Source of the DNA: Saprospiraceae bacterium UBA6168
Lineage (GTDB): Bacteria; Bacteroidota; Bacteroidia; Chitinophagales; Saprospiraceae
Length of the DNA: 64,000 nt
Direction of reading: 5' to 3'
Assembly (NCBI GenBank): GCA_002435785.1
Contig: DIUC01000020.1
Coordinates: forward strand, 62,001 to 126,000
Shown in pieces: positions 17,501 through 24,663 of the stretch. A model generated the notes under the pieces. The model did not search any database. It was given only the letters and a program-made list of their open reading frames with translations, and was not told the origin of the DNA. Positions within the stretch are counted from its first letter, which is position 1; each line of letters starts with the position of its first letter. The translations under genes were made by a program, and so were the position numbers.

Positions 17501-17931
17501 CCTCCAGCAAAGATTTCGCACAAATGGCTGCACGCCAGGCCGCCATCCGCAAGCAATTGGAGAAGAAGCAAAAGGAACTACAGGGGCAGGGCAAAGGCGA
17601 CAAGGAACTTCAAGACCTCATTGACCAGATGAACAAGGTCGAAAAGGAACTCGTCAACAAGCGCCTCAGCAACGACGTGCTCAAGCGCCAACAGGACATC
17701 CTCACCCGCCTCCTCGAACACGAACGGGCAGAGCGCCAACGCGACCAAGACAACAAACGCAAGTCGGAGACCGCTCAGGATAAGGAGCGCAAAATGCCGC
17801 CTTCGCTCGAAGAATACATCAAAAAACGGGAAGCAGAGGTCGAGCAGTTCAAGACGGTGAACCCGGCCTTGAAGCCATATTATAAGAATCTGGTGGAGGA
17901 ATATTACAAGTCCTTGAAGTCAACAAAATAG
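14533..17931 (+). CDS. DUF4175-family membrane-anchored giant coiled-coil protein
   Basis: This 1132-residue protein is found across Bacteroidota and its function is not established. The N-terminus has two or three transmembrane helices (about 27-48, 55-82, 155-175). An Ig-like beta-rich extracytoplasmic region follows (about 200-490). After it comes a very long Glu/Lys/Gln-rich helical region (about 500-1080) with strong coiled-coil character and a Gly/Lys-rich stretch near residue 950. The C-terminus is basic. The ATG at 14533 is preferred over the GTG two codons earlier. The antisense strand shows long Leu/His-rich open frames caused only by the biased Glu/Lys codons. A perfect hairpin follows the stop. 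Confidence 0.85.
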   Translation: MSYKDNYQLLIEKLDQFIRKFYVNQLIRGGLYSLALLLLLFLGLNFLEYHFYFKPATREALFFSFVGISTVALFTWVALPLLRYFRLGSVISHEKAAGIIGDHFADVKDKLLNILQLRTQADSNSTSRDLILASINQKSEEVKPVPFQRAIDLTQNRKYLKYTLPPLLLLIILLFAAPSLITDSTGRLLSYNKEFEKPAPFRFLVNEDSLSVVQFGEFPLTVKVEGDALPNEAFIDIDNIQYRLTKESNNTFSYRFSNVAKDTKFRFLSGAIESKGYTLNVLEKPNIIGFEVKLDYPAYTGRSDEELKSTGDLVVPAGTNIDWIFNSQYTDNISIRFANAVQTVDTKRFSDELFTFKKRVLKDEIYRLYVSNKDLPNADSVTYSITVVPDLYPVIKAEKFEDSTNAKVLYFVGEATDDYGLLGLSFNYRIKHDSREGELKTLKLQKTEGKSTVYRHVFDLNQLALKPGDEVTYYFEVFDNDGVNGSKSSRTNIMVYAMPTVEEFEKMQEKNSEDIKDKLEKAIKESKKVQEEINKLRDKVLQQKDLDWQTKKELEKLMERQKELQKQIDEAKEKFKENLENQEQFEQPNEEMKEKQEQMEKLMEETMDDDMKELMQKIEELMQELQKDQALEKMEEMKSKQEQKEKNMDRMLELYKQLEFEYEMKKTIDKLNELAEEQEKLSEETEKADQNDQQQSKEEQKKEQEDLEKKQEELNKKMEDISKKMEELKKKNEELQNKKDFDQKKEEQESIKQDQKDSKQSIQQQQNQKAGRKQKSASKKMKEMAESMAASMQGQEMEQMEMDMKALRQLLENIVTLSFEQEDVMNKFQPVEINTPRYVGLTQQQKKIQDDFKVVEDSLYALAKRVAQMETFITDKVGEIKDNMRKSLNNLEERQKPQAAEQQQRGMKNLNDLGLMLSEVMQQMQMQMASGMPGSQQCSKPGGSQGKDGKEPKDQPASEGQKELNEGMKKMGKGKEGGKGGEGGQDGENPSSKDFAQMAARQAAIRKQLEKKQKELQGQGKGDKELQDLIDQMNKVEKELVNKRLSNDVLKRQQDILTRLLEHERAERQRDQDNKRKSETAQDKERKMPPSLEEYIKKREAEVEQFKTVNPALKPYYKNLVEEYYKSLKSTK

Positions 17932-17963
17932 ACTTCTGCCAGGGCAACCATTTATAATTGAAC

Positions 17964-17998
17964 CAATGGGTTTTGTGCAGACTGCACAAAACCCATTG
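17964..17998. terminator. Perfect 16-bp hairpin between convergent genes
   Basis: Arms 17964-17979 and 17983-17998 are perfectly complementary with a 3-nt loop. It sits between the DUF4175 stop and the convergent helicase stop, with no T run of note. A bidirectional terminator is likely. Confidence 0.7.
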
Positions 17999-18058
17999 TT
18001 GTACCACCAATACTATGCTAACAGTGACAGCACGAAATGGAGGCATGGCCACTCAGCC

Positions 18059-21000
18059 CTAAGCCCCCTTTTCAGCTTCCTGCGAAAACGCAAAAGCCGC
18101 CCTATCGCCTTCCCTCGACCACTCAATCAGCCGTCGGTAGGTCTCATTCCGCATCAGCAACTCCTCGTTTCCAAGGACTACGACCTGTTCTCGTGCCCTC
18201 GTCAGCGCCACGTTCAGTTTACGGTCCACCCCCTCCTCGGAGAGCGAGACCAGCGTCTCCATCTGCGAAGCAGCGTTGGTGCATAGCGATATAAGGATGA
18301 TGTCCCTCGCCCCGCCTTGGTAGCGCTCCACAGTATCAATAGTAATGCTTCCGCAATCAATGCCTTCCCGCTGCATAACCTCTTGGATTTGAGCGATCTG
18401 TGCTCTGTAAGGAGTAATTATTCCAATACTTTGCTGCGCCCCGACTGCCGACTGCCAACTGCCAACTGCCAACTGAAAATACTTAACCAATTGCGCCAGC
18501 ATCTCGGCTTCGTGACGGTTTGTCTTGCGGGAGGGGCTTTGGCTATCTATGGGTGTGTTGAGGAAAACGAGCCGGCGACCAGTCACTGCTGTTTGCCAAT
18601 CAGCTTGATTATCAACGACTTGTGTGACCAGCGGCGCCAGCTGTTTTAGCGAAGCGGGTATTTCCTTCGGTAAAATCTTGAGTTTTCCTTCGTAAAAATG
18701 CTCACCGGGGAAGCGCATAATGTCCTCGTGCATCCGGCCCTGGTGGCTGAGGAGGTCGTAGGCCCAGTGCCAGCCCTGCTCGGTGCAGCGTCGGAATAGC
18801 CGCTCGAACAGCGAGTTGCGCAGATTTTGCAGGCCGATGCCGAGCAGTTTTTCATCGGTAACGGCAGAGGCTTCCGGGGACTGCACCACCACGGCAGGCA
18901 GTTGCTTGTGGTCGCCGATGAGCACGAACTGCTCGAACTGGGGCAGCAGTCCCGCCAGCACGGGCTCCAATATTTGCGATGCTTCGTCAATGGCCACCCG
19001 CCGGAATTTTTTCAGCTTTAGCAGTTCCTGGTTGTTGGATAGTGAGGCCAGCGTGCTCACAAAAATGCGATGCTGTCCCACCACTTCCAGCAGTCCCTTC
19101 CGGGTGGTCACGTTCGCTATTTTGCTCGTAAGCAATTGATTTTCAAACTGTTCGCTCGTCGAATAGCGGCTGCCGATGCGCAGGTAGGCGGCCTTCACTT
19201 CCGGGCCAATGCTTTCGAGGGCTTCGCAAATTTCATCCACCGCACGGTTGGTGTAGGCCAGCAGCAGGAGGTTTTCGTCGGTATTTTCAAAAATCCATTT
19301 CGCAAAATGCCGAAGCATCTGGCTCGTTTTGCCCGTGCCGGGTGGCCCCCAGAGCAGGAAGTAGTCGGGGGCGAAAAGCATTTTTTGGAGGATGCGCTGC
19401 TGTTCCTCCGTCAGGGATGGATGAGGGGTGAGGGGTGAAGGGGTCTCGCTTTTTTGGGGAAGTTTGGGAGCTAAGGTGGCCAGCAGCAAATCCCTCTTCC
19501 GCTTGTCGGCGCTGGCCCAGCGGAAAAGCCCCTGGTACATGCTCGTGAAGCCCATGTCCATCTGGTCGTGTTCGAGGTTCCAGTTCTTGAACTCATTGAA
19601 AATCAACAGGTTGAACTGCTTATAGCGCAGCCGGACGGTCACTTCCTCGTTGGTGATGGAGAGGATGGTGACTTTGAAGATTTGGGTTTTTAAGACATTA
19701 GATGATAGACTAGAGACATTAGATGGGGTCTGCGTGTTCCCCGTCTCCCGTCTAATGTCTAAGGTCTCTTGTCTATCGTCTTTTGGATAAAGCACAGCAA
19801 TATCACCCACCCGGAAATTGGCGAGCGGACTGGTGTCCGGCGTTTTCTCAAAAACCAAAATTGGTTCGTCTTCAAATGCCCGGTTTTCCTTGATAGTCAA
19901 CGACTTGATGATGTCGAAGCCTGCCTCTTTTTCCGCGTCCGTGTCAAGCCAGAGGGCGGCAAGACCATTAGCCTTGTCCATACCCTGTATGCCTGTTTTG
20001 GCCAATTGGTGCTCCCTTGCAATGAGGCCCGTGAAAGCGTTGAAGTAGCGGCGCTCCAGCTCGTCGAGGGCGTGGTAGGTTTTTTCAAACAGGCCGATGG
20101 ACTGGGCGAGGTAGCCTTTGATATGTGGAAAACGAGCCGTGGTCGTGCGCAGCAGCAGCGGCACATTCGCTACCGAATCGCCATGTACGGCGGCCAGCCT
20201 TCGGTCAATGGACACGAGAAGGTTACGCACTTGGAGCGCCTCATTTTGCTCGGCCTTCACGGGCGGTGCGTAACGTAACTGGCTGGTTTCCAGTCCACTG
20301 TACAGGATGTAGCTGGCAGGCTCCACATCTTCGCCGAAGACCGAGCGCACCATCAGGTCATAAAGGAGGGTCTGGATGAAGTGGCTGGCACCGATGCCGT
20401 GGCGGTTGGGCATGAAGGGTTTGCCACTCTTTAGCTCGATGATGGCACTGCGGTTATCTTTTTTGTAAAAAACGTCGAGACGGCCCTGCAAGCCGTGTTT
20501 TTCATCGTAAAAACTCGGCTCCAAATAGCACTCCTTCGGTTCGATGTCGAATTTCCGCATCTCCTGTCGCACCATTAATTGTAAGGTGAGCCAGTGCCGC
20601 TGCGCCTTTTCGTAAACCTCTTTTATCTCGGCATCGGACAATAGCGAGAAGATCAGGGGGTTGGTCTTGAACACCTTGGGAAAGGTCTCCTTGAACACGG
20701 CCTCGGGGTTGTGCATCAGCTCGTCGAGGAAAAAATTGGCGATGTTGCCTAAAATCATGGCCAGCGACTGTGCCACGGGCAGGAATTTTTGGAGCAAATA
20801 GACTACCGGCTCGGCGCTGCTTCCCTGAAAGCAGCCCGCCACGGTGGACACGTCAAGGAGGTAGTCGGGCTCGACGACGATGGCTCGGGGACGGTAAATG
20901 GTGATTGGTGACTGGTGATTGGTGGCCGCTGTTCCCTGACTGCCACCTGCCAACTGTTGAACTGTCGAACTATCAACCACCTGCACGTCTATCAAACTCA

Positions 21001-21607
21001 GAGTGATGGGGAAGCCAAAGCTATTCCTGATTTCCCGGATGGTGGGGCTGAACGGTTCGTTCCGTTCGGCGATATTGTACTGAACATGAATGAGTTGTGA
21101 AGGATTTTCCTCGTCCTGGGCGAGGAGCATATCGCTGGCCTCGTCGTCGGCGAGGGCGATGACACGGGCAGTTTTTCGGTACTCCTTCACGGGTACTTCG
21201 GTGTAAGCGTAGGGTATTTTTTTGGGCAAAAATGCCCGCACTTCTTCCGGTGGCGCTTCGCCAAAGAGCCCCTCAATGCTCTCCCCAACGGCCTTCAGGC
21301 CCAGGCCATAGACACCTTTGGCTTCGGCCTCCGGCACAGCGGATCGGATTTTTTTGCGAAAAAAATGCACCCAATACTGCGTCTTTTTGTCCACTTGATG
21401 GCGGTGGCAAGCGTATGCGATACGAGCGAAAAGTGTGGTGAAATGGATGCTGTCGGCCTTGGTCACTTCGAGGTAAAGCAGTTCGAGCAAGCGGACGAGG
21501 GCATCGGCCTTTGCAGCTGAAGTCCAGTCGGCGTTGCCGTGGATTTTTTCAAGCTCCCGGTAAAACAGTCGGGCCAGTTCCGCGGATTTGTGGTCGGTGT
21601 TGTTCAA
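18059..21607 (-). CDS. Dna2-like protein: PD-(D/E)XK nuclease plus superfamily 1 helicase
   Basis: This 1182-residue protein probably acts in DNA or RNA end processing, repair or defence. A PD-(D/E)XK nuclease core lies near residues 372-393 (GRLD with Asp378, then IIELK with Glu391 and Lys393). The SF1B helicase occupies about 735-1170: Walker A GPPGTGKT (about 754-761), Walker B VAIDEAS (about 875), motif III IGDHKQLPAVV, motif V TVERYQGGARDIILI and motif VI NVALTRAREQ. No Fe-S cysteine quartet was seen. The apparent start is a TTG at 21607; no good ATG lies near. Four low-complexity word-repeat tracts (about residues 211-236, 610-645, 720-735, 1060-1080) interrupt it in frame between conserved blocks. 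Confidence 0.85.
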   Translation of the reverse strand: MNNTDHKSAELARLFYRELEKIHGNADWTSAAKADALVRLLELLYLEVTKADSIHFTTLFARIAYACHRHQVDKKTQYWVHFFRKKIRSAVPEAEAKGVYGLGLKAVGESIEGLFGEAPPEEVRAFLPKKIPYAYTEVPVKEYRKTARVIALADDEASDMLLAQDEENPSQLIHVQYNIAERNEPFSPTIREIRNSFGFPITLSLIDVQVVDSSTVQQLAGGSQGTAATNHQSPITIYRPRAIVVEPDYLLDVSTVAGCFQGSSAEPVVYLLQKFLPVAQSLAMILGNIANFFLDELMHNPEAVFKETFPKVFKTNPLIFSLLSDAEIKEVYEKAQRHWLTLQLMVRQEMRKFDIEPKECYLEPSFYDEKHGLQGRLDVFYKKDNRSAIIELKSGKPFMPNRHGIGASHFIQTLLYDLMVRSVFGEDVEPASYILYSGLETSQLRYAPPVKAEQNEALQVRNLLVSIDRRLAAVHGDSVANVPLLLRTTTARFPHIKGYLAQSIGLFEKTYHALDELERRYFNAFTGLIAREHQLAKTGIQGMDKANGLAALWLDTDAEKEAGFDIIKSLTIKENRAFEDEPILVFEKTPDTSPLANFRVGDIAVLYPKDDRQETLDIRRETGNTQTPSNVSSLSSNVLKTQIFKVTILSITNEEVTVRLRYKQFNLLIFNEFKNWNLEHDQMDMGFTSMYQGLFRWASADKRKRDLLLATLAPKLPQKSETPSPLTPHPSLTEEQQRILQKMLFAPDYFLLWGPPGTGKTSQMLRHFAKWIFENTDENLLLLAYTNRAVDEICEALESIGPEVKAAYLRIGSRYSTSEQFENQLLTSKIANVTTRKGLLEVVGQHRIFVSTLASLSNNQELLKLKKFRRVAIDEASQILEPVLAGLLPQFEQFVLIGDHKQLPAVVVQSPEASAVTDEKLLGIGLQNLRNSLFERLFRRCTEQGWHWAYDLLSHQGRMHEDIMRFPGEHFYEGKLKILPKEIPASLKQLAPLVTQVVDNQADWQTAVTGRRLVFLNTPIDSQSPSRKTNRHEAEMLAQLVKYFQLAVGSWQSAVGAQQSIGIITPYRAQIAQIQEVMQREGIDCGSITIDTVERYQGGARDIILISLCTNAASQMETLVSLSEEGVDRKLNVALTRAREQVVVLGNEELLMRNETYRRLIEWSREGDRAAFAFSQEAEKGA
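18441..18475 (-). repeat. Word-repeat tract (CAACTGC) inside the helicase gene
   Basis: There are five tandem copies of a 7-nt word, ACTGCC(A/G), in the coding region. Read on the minus strand in frame they give a QLAVGSWQSAVG-type peptide. The same word is the core of the intergenic locus at 35974-36190. Confidence 0.8.
19412..19443 (-). repeat. Word-repeat tract (GATGAGGGGT) inside the helicase gene
   Basis: This short tract of iterated GGATGA and GGGGTGA words lies in frame just upstream (protein sense) of the Walker A block. It encodes Pro/Ser/Thr-rich linker sequence. Confidence 0.55.
19693..19781 (-). repeat. Inverted word-repeat (AGACATTAGATG) inside the helicase gene
   Basis: The left arm (19693-19727) has AGACATTAGAT twice and GATAGACTAGAGAC. 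The right arm (19741-19781) carries the inverse words (GTCTAATGTCT, GTCTCTTGTCTATC). A hairpin of about 35-bp imperfect arms would form, yet the reading frame passes through unbroken. Confidence 0.8.
20898..20979 (-). repeat. Word-repeat tract (GGTGATTGG and CAACTGTTGAACT) inside the helicase gene
   Basis: GGTGATTGGTGACTGG-type words are followed by ACTGCCACCTGCCAACTG and GAACTGTCGAACT words. The first set matches the locus at 40423-40475 and the second that at 35974-36190. In frame, it encodes Ser/Gln/Thr-rich sequence. Confidence 0.75.
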
Positions 21608-21684
21608 ATTACGGTGTCAGGAATGGGTATGCGCTGGGTGCGGGTGCAAAGGTGAAAGGAAAAATGAGAAAGAAGATAAGAAAA

Positions 21685-21733
21685 TTTGAAACCCTAAGAA
21701 AAAAGTCTAAATTTGTGGGACAAAAGTCTAAAT
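21685..21733 (+). promoter_or_regulatory. Promoter and direct-repeat operator of the RES/Xre toxin-antitoxin operon
   Basis: TTTG (21685-21688) is followed after 19 nt by TAAATTTG (21708-21715), a full Bacteroidota -33/-7 promoter. A perfect 12-bp direct repeat, AAAAGTCTAAAT, occurs at 21701-21712 and 21722-21733. Its spacing is exactly 21 bp (two helical turns), overlapping the -7 box and the start site. This is the expected layout for autorepression by the downstream Xre-type antitoxin. Confidence 0.75.
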
Positions 21734-21743
21734 ACGTTGCCTT

Positions 21744-22478
21744 ATGAGCACAACTTCGAAAAAAAATCTTGCTGATAAATCCTCTTTGCCTTTGCCGAAA
21801 AGTGGCAAGGGGCTTACCTCGACTAAATCCGATGCGATAAAAGAGGGTAAAAAAATAAAGATTGTTGAAGTGCCCGCTGATAAAAATCAAGAAAAAATTG
21901 TTAAGGCGTCTGTTGGGAAATTCAGCTATGCTAACAGTGGCAAGGGGTATGAATTGCATCCCATGGCTTCTCGTTCAATAAAAGATTACAACGACCCAGC
22001 AAGGGCCATTCAACCCACACTTGTTCAACCAGACGAAGCTCCCCAATTTAGGCATTTTAAGATTCCTATTGACCAACTTAGGGGTGCCGACCAGCTAAAA
22101 AACAATCCTGTGAGCATGATCATCGCCTGCCAGAAAGGACTGAACGCTAACAGGTTTTTTGAACTGGCAGAAGCTATTGGACTCAGAAAAGAGTGGCTTG
22201 CCATAAACCTATTGGGGGTTTCCCTCAAAACGCTGCAACGATATCAGGCTGAATCAAAACCGCTTTCCCCGAAAGAAAGTGAGGCGATATTGATGCTGGA
22301 AACGCTTTATGTAAAAGGTGCTGAAATTTTTGGCAATAAGGTAGAATTCAACAAGTGGATGAACGAGCCAGCGTTTGGCCTTGGCGAGCAGGTACCTTTT
22401 CAGTTGATTGGCATGTCAACTGGAATCAAATTGATAATGGATGAACTATTCCGTATTGAATTTGGTGCAACTGCATAA
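21744..22478 (+). CDS. Xre/MbcA/ParS-type antitoxin with a long N-terminal extension
   Basis: This 244-residue antitoxin is for the RES toxin 8 bp downstream. The C-terminal ~130 residues carry the helix-turn-helix (KEWLAINLLGVSLKTLQRYQ) and the DUF2384 toxin-binding domain (SEAILMLETLYVKGAEIFG...KWMNEPAFGLGEQVPFQLI). The first ~100 residues are Lys/Ser-rich and low-complexity. Family members are usually about 130-160 residues, so this extension is odd. It may be disordered DNA-binding or protease-sensitive sequence. The start is the only ATG after the promoter, about 30 bp downstream of the -7 box. Base composition is more AT-rich than the flanking genes, suggesting acquisition by transfer. 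Confidence 0.87.
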   Translation: MSTTSKKNLADKSSLPLPKSGKGLTSTKSDAIKEGKKIKIVEVPADKNQEKIVKASVGKFSYANSGKGYELHPMASRSIKDYNDPARAIQPTLVQPDEAPQFRHFKIPIDQLRGADQLKNNPVSMIIACQKGLNANRFFELAEAIGLRKEWLAINLLGVSLKTLQRYQAESKPLSPKESEAILMLETLYVKGAEIFGNKVEFNKWMNEPAFGLGEQVPFQLIGMSTGIKLIMDELFRIEFGATA

Positions 22479-22486
22479 CAGCGTAC

Positions 22487-22939
22487 ATGAAAGTTTATAG
22501 AATAACCTCGCACCAATGGTCCACCTCGTTGGGGACGTCCGGCAACGCTGCACGCTGGAATAGCGATGGCAAGTTGTTGATTTATACTGCAAATTCAAGG
22601 GCAATGGCCTGCCTTGAAAATGTTGTCCACCGGAGTGCCATTGGCTTAAAGTCGTTCTTTAAAACGATGGTAATTGAAATACCAAATTCAATTGTTATTG
22701 ATGAAATAAGGATTGAAGACCTGCCTGACAATTGGAGTGATTTTACTCAACTGAACTATACGCAAATGATTGGCGATATTTGGCTTTCTGGTATGTCCAG
22801 CGCCGTGTTATCTGTCCCTTCGGCAATAATCCCTCAAGAGCGGAATTTTCTAATAAATATGCAACACCCAGATTTTCAAAAAATTAAGCTGCTCCAAGTA
22901 GAAGACTTCGATTTTGACCCAAGGATAAAAACGACATGA
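22487..22939 (+). CDS. RES-domain toxin (NAD-consuming)
   Basis: This 150-residue toxin is of the RES family, whose members degrade NAD+ or use it for ADP-ribosylation when not held by the Xre/MbcA partner. The family residues are visible: Arg in KVYRI at the start, the RWNSDGKLLIYTANSRAMA block with Tyr and Ser, the following Glu in CLENVVH, and Ser in the SVPSAIIPQERNFLINMQHP C-terminal block. Length is typical. It is coupled to the antitoxin gene with an 8-bp gap, so one transcript gives both proteins. Confidence 0.9.
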   Translation: MKVYRITSHQWSTSLGTSGNAARWNSDGKLLIYTANSRAMACLENVVHRSAIGLKSFFKTMVIEIPNSIVIDEIRIEDLPDNWSDFTQLNYTQMIGDIWLSGMSSAVLSVPSAIIPQERNFLINMQHPDFQKIKLLQVEDFDFDPRIKTT

Positions 22940-22997
22940 ATATTGGCCGAAGGCCAAAAAAAGCCGCTTTCCCCTGTACGGAAAACCTTTAATCCAT

Positions 22998-23720
22998 TCA
23001 CTTCTCCGCCATCACTATGTACTGGTAATCCAAGGAACAGTCATCGGACTGGAAATTCGAGAACCCAGCGGCTTCCAGTTCGTTCTCCACTTCGTAAAGT
23101 TCCAGGCGCACGTTGGCGGTGGGGTACTTTATGGGCATGCGTTTCTTCTTGAAGTCCACCACGATGATTTTGCCTCCCTTCGGCAATACATTGAGCAGGT
23201 TCTTCAAATAGTCCACTCGATTTTGAATGTAGATATAGGTGTTTACCACCAATACGATATCAGCTTCGCCGGGCTTTAGCTTGGGGTCGTTGGGAAGTCC
23301 CAGCCGGGTCTCGAAGCGGTTCTGGTACTCTGGTTTCAGCTCCACCCGCTTGATGCTGTCCATGAAGTGGATGAAGCGGGGGTCGAGTTCCACGGCGATG
23401 ACCCGCTTGGCCTGTTGCGCCAGCCTTCTGGAAAAAAAGCCCGAACCAGCACCGATGTCGGCTACCGTTTTGTTGCCCAAGTCGCCCATCTTCCCGATGA
23501 CCACTTCTGGTTTTTGCCAAACGTCACGGCCCGGTGGGTCGTACTTTCGGAGCAGCGTTTGCAGGCTGGCGCTGTCGCCAGGCACAAGGCTTTGATGTTC
23601 CGTGCTATCGGGCTTGGGGGCTTTGGTGTTGCCTTCGGCAATGGGGTCGTCAGAACCGCAGGCCGCCAGCAGGAGCGCCAAAACCAAGCTGAAAAATTTG
23701 AGGTTGTGTTGGATTTTCAT
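22998..23720 (-). CDS. Lipoprotein with a class I SAM-dependent methyltransferase fold
   Basis: This is a 240-residue protein. The N-terminus is a lipoprotein signal (lipobox LLAACG, Cys about 21), then a polar linker. From about residue 75 comes a class I methyltransferase core: motif I VADIGAGSGFFSRRLA, motif II VIAVELDP, motif IV DIVLVVNTYIYI and the post-motif KGGKIIVVDFKKK. The methyltransferase motifs look intact. An exported methyltransferase is puzzling, because S-adenosylmethionine is not expected in the periplasm. The protein may bind another ligand, or may be retained inside. It stands alone between the toxin-antitoxin pair and a beta-barrel gene on the same strand. Confidence 0.8.
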   Translation of the reverse strand: MKIQHNLKFFSLVLALLLAACGSDDPIAEGNTKAPKPDSTEHQSLVPGDSASLQTLLRKYDPPGRDVWQKPEVVIGKMGDLGNKTVADIGAGSGFFSRRLAQQAKRVIAVELDPRFIHFMDSIKRVELKPEYQNRFETRLGLPNDPKLKPGEADIVLVVNTYIYIQNRVDYLKNLLNVLPKGGKIIVVDFKKKRMPIKYPTANVRLELYEVENELEAAGFSNFQSDDCSLDYQYIVMAEK

Positions 23721-23791
23721 TTTGAGATGGAAGCTTCGCTCCCTACTTTTTCCGGTATTCTTTTGTCATTCCGACCTTGTGGGGCGGGATT

Positions 23792-24625
23792 TCATTTTTT
23801 CTTTTCCTTTATCAATTTGTATTGGACGCCCAAATTTATTCCAACACTGCTAAATGGGTAAAATATTCTCAACGCTGTCAATGGTTTGGAAAAATCTGTC
23901 GTCCCGTCTGGATTCCATTCCCGGATATCATTATCAACGAAATTTGTCTGGATTTCTCCAGGCTGTAATTCGTTCAAAGTGTTTACTCCATCACTGGTTC
24001 TCTCAACCAATCTTTTTCTTTTCGGCCCGTATGATTGCACGATTAATTTTACTTCACTGCTCAAATTCAGCCTATCATTAATTTTGAATTCGATTCCCAA
24101 TCCAGCGGTTCCCCCATGTGATTCCCCTTTGTCATAAATTGTTTTGGAAAACCCCTCGGCACCTGTATCCGTATTCGATGAACCTTCCCTTGTTATCTGC
24201 CCGAACGTTCCCAATAAATATCCAAACCTAGTGTAAATTGCGAGATTGCCGAATTCGTGTTTTAACTTTAGATATGGTGAAAATCGTAGCATCCTTGCCG
24301 AGTAAACACTCGTACTGAAATAATCTATTCGATTGAAAAGCACATCGAATTTCTTACTTTTTAGATATCCGAAACCCAACCCAAAGCCTATTTGCTTTTT
24401 AGGGAAGTATTCGATTTCGGTATTGAAATTTAGTCCTCTGCCATGAGTATAAATTATGGACTTAAACTCCGTTTCGTATTCTCCAATTCTGTTGGAGTAT
24501 CCTTCGATTATTGATTCGGTCGCAATGTTAAAACCGTATCCAGCATCGAAATTCACCGACAATTCTTGAGATGTAGCTTGAATTCCGGCTAACAGCAATA
24601 TGAGAAATATCAGCTTTTTTTTCAT
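23792..24625 (-). CDS. Outer-membrane beta-barrel protein
   Basis: This 277-residue protein has a signal peptide (KKKLIFLILLLAGIQATSQ), then alternating polar/hydrophobic strands (e.g. LSVNFDAGYGFNIA, IGFGLGFGYLKS, LAIYTRFGYLLG, GTAGLGIEFKIN, VGINLGVQYKLI) typical of 8-12-stranded Bacteroidota outer-membrane barrels. The sequence ends in basic residues rather than the usual aromatic. Function unknown. AT content is a little higher than in flanking genes. Confidence 0.75.
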   Translation of the reverse strand: MKKKLIFLILLLAGIQATSQELSVNFDAGYGFNIATESIIEGYSNRIGEYETEFKSIIYTHGRGLNFNTEIEYFPKKQIGFGLGFGYLKSKKFDVLFNRIDYFSTSVYSARMLRFSPYLKLKHEFGNLAIYTRFGYLLGTFGQITREGSSNTDTGAEGFSKTIYDKGESHGGTAGLGIEFKINDRLNLSSEVKLIVQSYGPKRKRLVERTSDGVNTLNELQPGEIQTNFVDNDIREWNPDGTTDFSKPLTALRIFYPFSSVGINLGVQYKLIKEKKK

Positions 24626-24663
24626 TCCTCTTTTTCTTTTTTATGGTTGGCGCTAACTCCTTT

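Noticed and set aside
15925..17571. 548-codon Leu/His-rich frame on the minus strand
   Set aside because: It is the exact antisense of the Glu/Lys/Gln-rich coiled coil of the DUF4175 protein. The open frame follows from biased codons, and the product has no natural composition.
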